DNA of 64,000 nt from CAVVKW01 sp963761705. GTDB lineage: Bacteria > Verrucomicrobiota > Verrucomicrobiia > Chthoniobacterales > JAATET01. The notes beneath the pieces were generated by a model that saw nothing but the letters and a program-made list of their open reading frames with translations, had not been told where the DNA came from and made no database searches. The stretch is from NCBI GenBank assembly GCA_963761705.1, contig CAVXHK010000001.1, forward strand, positions 372,001 through 436,000, given 5' to 3'. Each line of letters begins with the position of its first letter. The stretch's first letter is position 1. The position numbers were made by a program, and so were the translations under genes. Positions 61,045 to 64,000 of the stretch are shown here, one piece after another.

Positions 61045-61818
61045 TCAGGCGGTGACGAGTTCGCCAGGATTGGTCGCTGGGACGACGGTCTCGAAGTCGT
61101 GGTGGAGGAGTTCGATCCGGCCGTCGTGGTGTTCGACCAGAGCGGTGCAGCTCTCGACCCAATCGCCGGTGTTGTAGTAGGGGACGGCTTGATCCTCGTT
61201 GAGGGCGGCGGTGTGGATGTGGCCGCAGAGGACGGCGTCGACTTCGAAATCGGTGGCGTAACGAACCACGGCGTCTTCAAAATCGCCGATGAAGCTGACG
61301 ACGTTTTTCACCTCGGCTTTGACGTATTTGCTGAGCGACCAGTAACCGAGGCCGAAGCGGCGGCGGAAGAAATTCACCACTCCGTTGAGTCGCATGAGGC
61401 CGTGGTAACCGTAGTCGCCGACGTGCGCGAGCCAGCCCATGTTCTGGACGACGGTGTCGAGTTCGTGGCCGTGGATGACGAGGATGCGGCGACCGTCGGC
61501 GGTGGTGTGGACGGCGTTCTTGCGGAGGTCGACGCTCGCGAAATTGCCGAGGAAGCCACCGAGGAATTCGTCGTGGTTGCCGATGATGTAGATGACCTCG
61601 GCTCCCTTGCGGCCCTTGCGGAGGAGCTTCTGGATGACGTCGCTGTGGTCCTGCGGCCAGTAGCGGGCCCGTCGGAGCGCCCAGATATCGATGAGGTCGC
61701 CGACGAGGTAGAGGGTCTCGAACTCGTTGTCTCGCAGGAACTCAAGGAGCGCTTCGGCCTTGCAGCCTTTCGTGCCGAGATGCACGTCGGAGATCCAACC
61801 GGTTCGATAATCAGCCAT
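61045..61818 (-). CDS. LpxH-like UDP-2,3-diacylglucosamine diphosphatase family phosphatase
   Basis: 257 residues. A calcineurin-like metallophosphoesterase with all metal-binding motifs: WISDVHLG, LVGDLIDIW, YIIGNHDE, VIHGHELD and LCGHIHTA. The region RRFGLGYWSLSKYVKAEVK resembles the lipid-binding cap of LpxH2-type enzymes. It would hydrolyse UDP-diacylglucosamine in lipid A synthesis; other phosphatase roles are possible. It has a short, AT-richer promoter region upstream. Confidence 0.85.
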   Translation of the reverse strand: MADYRTGWISDVHLGTKGCKAEALLEFLRDNEFETLYLVGDLIDIWALRRARYWPQDHSDVIQKLLRKGRKGAEVIYIIGNHDEFLGGFLGNFASVDLRKNAVHTTADGRRILVIHGHELDTVVQNMGWLAHVGDYGYHGLMRLNGVVNFFRRRFGLGYWSLSKYVKAEVKNVVSFIGDFEDAVVRYATDFEVDAVLCGHIHTAALNEDQAVPYYNTGDWVESCTALVEHHDGRIELLHHDFETVVPATNPGELVTA

Positions 61819-61968
61819 GACGAGTTATTTGTTCACAAGTTATTCACGAGACGCTCATGGCCGAGCGAGGAAGTGTAACGTTTTCGAAACGTAAATCGGA
61901 GGAACTGACGGGAAAGCTGGTTAGACGAGTTCGATTGGATGAACGCTGGGAGCTTCCTGGTCAATGAA
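61819..61968. promoter_or_regulatory. Promoter region of the LpxH-like gene with operator-like repeat
   Basis: 150 bp without a gene. ACGTTT-TCG-AAACGT at 61878-61892 is an operator-sized inverted repeat. TTATTCACG (61840-61848) and TTGTTCACA (61829-61837) resemble DnaA boxes but each departs from the TTWTNCACA consensus at one position. Confidence 0.4.
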
Positions 61969-62222
61969 ATGCCCGGGAGGGAGGTGGGGGCGTTCGAGGC
62001 GAAACGAACCGGTCGAGATTGCCGGACGAAGTGGCGGCGGGCGAGACAGTTGACATCACGAAACACGGTAAGGAAGTCGCGAAGTTGGAGCCAATTTTGT
62101 GGGAGAAAAAGAAAGTCGTTCGCGGTGGCGCGAAGGGAGCGGGTTCGACATGTTCTCCGAGGACGCTGCGGAGCTGTCGGACGAAGCCGCTTCGATCATC
62201 GGGTCGGATGCGGTATCGGTGA
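61969..62222 (+). pseudogene. Phd/YefM-type antitoxin, frameshifted and degraded
   Basis: MPGREVGAFEAK matches the N-terminus of Phd/YefM antitoxins (VGAFEAKT). After one missing base near 62002-62006 the match continues as NRSRLPDEVAAGETVDITKHGKEVAKLEPI. Beyond that the frame is no longer antitoxin-like. It would bind DNA and neutralise a VapC/PIN-type toxin; a PIN remnant follows directly. The locus appears inactive. Confidence 0.72.
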
Positions 62223-62407
62223 GGAGTTTGGATTGCATCCACGGAGATCCGTTTGACCGGATGATGGTCGTCCAAGCCGCGGTTCGAAAAATGCGCGTGA
62301 TCAGCCGGGATGCAGTTTTCGGAGATACGGCCTCAAACAAATCTGGTGAGGCCACTCGAGCTTTTCATTCGACCGTGGGTTGTGGGTTTGGCAGCGTTGA
62401 CTGCTGA
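62150..62407 (+). pseudogene. VapC-like PIN-domain toxin remnant
   Basis: Short frame beginning MFSEDAAELSDEAASIIGSDAVSV, like the early part of a PIN-domain toxin (LSDEAxxII). It jumps to IHGDPFDRMMVVQAAVRKMRVISRDAVF, the conserved C-terminal segment with catalytic Asp residues (DPFDR). The N-terminal strand with the first Asp and about 70 central residues are missing. The last codons overlap the NusG-like start. Confidence 0.68.
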
Positions 62408-62973
62408 TGTTTGAGGCCGCGAACCACCCGGAGGAGGAGAACGAGGACCAGCCTGCGTGGTATTGCGTTCGGACGCGGCCGAAGCAGGAGAAAATGTCGG
62501 CCCAATCTCTGCGAGCCAACGTCGGGGTGGAGGTGTTCAGCCCGTTTGTCCGGTTCAAACGTGCGCGGGGGAAGGGGACGATGTGGGTGACGGAAGCATT
62601 GTTCCCAGGTTACGTCTTTTCGAAGTTCCGCTACATCGAGCAGATGCGGCACGTGCAGTCTTCGCGAGGCGTGACAAAAATTCTGTCGTTTGGCGGCTTC
62701 CCGGCCATCGTGGCCGAAGAGGTCATTCAGGCCGTGCGGGACAGCATGCCGACGGAGGAAGAGATCGTTCTGATCCCGGACGTCCTGCGGCCGGGCGACG
62801 AGGTCAAAATCGTCGGTGGTCCCTACGCAGGCATCCAGACGGTCGTGACGCGGGTGATGCCAGCTCGGCAGCGGGTGGGCATCCTCCTGCAGGTGCTTGG
62901 GAGCGAGCAAGAGGTCGAAGTGGACGCTGAGTCCGTGCTCACCGAGGTCTCGCGGCCGATGTTTCAAAGGTGA
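62407..62973 (+). CDS. NusG-family transcription factor paralogue (RfaH-like)
   Basis: 188 residues. The NGN domain reads WYCVRTRPKQEKMSAQSLRANVGVEVFSPFVRFKRARGKGTMWVTEALFPGYVFSKF, with ILSFGGFPAIV. A C-terminal KOW domain is present (LRPGDEVKIVGGPYAGIQTVVTRV). The context (not beside rplK or secE, upstream of secA) and the FPGYVF region suggest a specialised NusG paralogue of the RfaH/LoaP type rather than housekeeping NusG. It would load on RNA polymerase and promote elongation of particular operons. Confidence 0.85.
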   Translation: MFEAANHPEEENEDQPAWYCVRTRPKQEKMSAQSLRANVGVEVFSPFVRFKRARGKGTMWVTEALFPGYVFSKFRYIEQMRHVQSSRGVTKILSFGGFPAIVAEEVIQAVRDSMPTEEEIVLIPDVLRPGDEVKIVGGPYAGIQTVVTRVMPARQRVGILLQVLGSEQEVEVDAESVLTEVSRPMFQR

Positions 62974-63081
62974 GTTTCCGGGGCGGACCGGCACCGCCGG
63001 TCAGGGATTTGCCATTTACAATCGGGCGATTCCGCCTTTGATTCTCCCTCTCCCGCGCATCAGGCCGGGCACCCATCTGGC

Positions 63082-64000
63082 ATGTTAAATTGGATCATCA
63101 AAGCCATCGTCGGCTCGAAAAACACGCGCGAGCTAAAGGCTCTTAAGCCGCTCATCGACCGCATCAACGAACTCGAAGCCGAGTATCAGTCGCTCTCCGA
63201 CGACGGGCTCCGGCAGAAGACGGCAAATTGGAAGGCTGAGTTCTCGCGGATCGAAGACTCCGACGAGCTCCAGCGACGGCTCGACGAGATTCTCCCGGAA
63301 GCGTTCGCGGTCGCGAAGAATGGCGCGCGCCGGTTGTGCGGGCGTGAGTTCGTCGCGTGCGGACAGCCGATCACCTGGAACATGGTGCAATTCGACGTGC
63401 AGCTCATCGGCGGCATCGTGCTTCACCGGGGGCGCATCGCCGAGATGGCGACCGGCGAAGGCAAGACGCTGGTCGCGACCGCGCCGGTCTACCTGAACGC
63501 TCTGACCGGGCGTGGCGTTCACGTCGTGACGGTGAACGATTACCTCGCCCTGCGTGACTCCGAGTGGATGGCGCAGCTTTACACTTTCCTCGGCTTGACG
63601 GTCGGCTGCATTCAGGAAGACCAAAATCCACAGGTCCGCCGCGAGCAATACGAAGCCGACATCACCTACGGGACGAACGCGCAATTTGGCTTCGATTACC
63701 TCCGTGACAACGGCATGGCCTCAAGCCGCGACCAGCAGGTGCAGCGGCGGCATTACTTCGCGATCGTGGACGAGGTCGACTCCATTCTCATCGATGAAGC
63801 GCGGACCCCGCTCATCATCAGCGGTCCGGCGACCGTCTCGACGCACCAGTACGATCGCTTCAAACCGTTGGTCGATCAATTGGTCAAACGTCAGGCCCAG
63901 CTTTGCAGTCGCTTGGTGTCCGAAGGGCGGGAACTGATCGCCAAGGGAACGAAAGAAGATAAGGAGGCCGGAGCGCGGCAGTTGCTCAAGGTGAAGTTTG
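63082..64000 (+). CDS. secA: Preprotein translocase ATPase SecA, 3'-truncated by window edge
   Basis: The first 306 residues of SecA. MLNWIIKAIVGSKNTRELKAL is the usual N-terminus. DEAD-motor motifs: MATGEGKTLVATAPVYLNALTG (Walker A), VHVVTVNDYLALRDSEWM, YGTNAQFGFDYLRDNGMA and AIVDEVDSILIDEARTPLIISGP (Walker B DEVD). The pre-protein cross-linking domain has begun when the window ends. It drives Sec-dependent export. Confidence 0.96.
   Translation, partial: MLNWIIKAIVGSKNTRELKALKPLIDRINELEAEYQSLSDDGLRQKTANWKAEFSRIEDSDELQRRLDEILPEAFAVAKNGARRLCGREFVACGQPITWNMVQFDVQLIGGIVLHRGRIAEMATGEGKTLVATAPVYLNALTGRGVHVVTVNDYLALRDSEWMAQLYTFLGLTVGCIQEDQNPQVRREQYEADITYGTNAQFGFDYLRDNGMASSRDQQVQRRHYFAIVDEVDSILIDEARTPLIISGPATVSTHQYDRFKPLVDQLVKRQAQLCSRLVSEGRELIAKGTKEDKEAGARQLLKVKF

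Noticed and set aside
61829..61848. Second DnaA-box cluster upstream of the LpxH-like gene
   Set aside because: TTGTTCACA and TTATTCACG each depart from the TTWTNCACA consensus by one base, and there are only two of them; too weak beside the 37.6-37.9 kb cluster.
1..64000. CRISPR arrays, insertion sequences, tRNA or rRNA genes
   Set aside because: No regularly spaced direct repeats, transposase motifs, tRNA cloverleaf or rRNA signature segments were seen on either strand. A computational scan could still find a tRNA missed by eye.

Overview
The window is a high-GC bacterial chromosome segment, densely coded on both strands. It fits a member of the Verrucomicrobiota (PVC group). The indications are inferential: two stand-alone short pseudopilin genes of the kind common in that phylum, a thioredoxin with an SHD1-like N-terminal domain, several small secreted proteins without recognisable domains, monomeric NADP-isocitrate dehydrogenase, a HemQ-type coproheme decarboxylase, and dispersed GAAGGAAACGAAGG-type intergenic repeats. 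No rRNA, tRNA, CRISPR array, IS element or prophage was found.

Layout. 1-6.5 kb: the 3' part of RNase G/E, an OsmC protein, a thioredoxin, a DEAD-box-family helicase, a J-domain protein and a duplicated DUF4394-like secreted protein. 6.8-15.3 kb: an Hsp70 paralogue, an alkyltransferase, a GH128-like hydrolase, an FKBP isomerase, a lactonase-fold protein, a frameshifted SDR, a SWIM-SNF2 helicase and a YbaY-like lipoprotein. 15.3-26 kb is central metabolism (isocitrate dehydrogenase, acetyl-CoA synthetase, pyruvate dehydrogenase E1-alpha/E1-beta/E2) plus a DUF58/BatA-like pair. 26-37.6 kb: cdd, mnmG, a LysR regulator, a FabZ-like dehydratase, pfkA, PhoB/PhoR-like regulators, guanine deaminase (frameshifted), a lipase and a small secreted protein. 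37.6-37.9 kb is a gene-free stretch with three consensus DnaA boxes and an AT-rich run. 37.9-47 kb: amino-acid ABC transporter parts, YmdB, a cell-wall amidase, ParA, pyrE, a pseudopilin, manA, folB, a HAD protein, a DciA-like DUF721 protein and a ferredoxin. 47.1-51.5 kb: HemQ and a PqiA/PqiA/PqiB lipid-trafficking operon. 51.5-54.6 kb is a restriction-modification-like island. 54.6-64 kb: a photolyase-like protein with apparently swapped domains, hflX, miaA, an RRM protein, a pseudopilin operon, an LpxH-like phosphatase, a decayed toxin-antitoxin locus, a NusG paralogue and the start of secA.

Main leads. (1) A divergent C5 methyltransferase / XRE regulator / 543-residue unknown protein, arranged like a controller-regulated type II R-M system with an unrecognised nuclease. 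(2) A candidate replication origin at 37.6-37.9 kb, supported by two parS-like palindromes in and beside mnmG (27.03 and 27.80 kb) and a chromosomal-type ParA (41.5 kb) that has no ParB beside it. (3) A photolyase-like protein whose FAD domain precedes, rather than follows, its alpha/beta domain. (4) An RRM protein in the slot next to miaA-hflX where Hfq sits in proteobacteria.

Caution: five otherwise well-conserved genes (SDR, guaD, artM, ymdB, pyrE) each carry one net single-base frameshift. This is more easily explained by sequence or assembly errors than by five independent inactivations, so small-indel accuracy in this window should be doubted.
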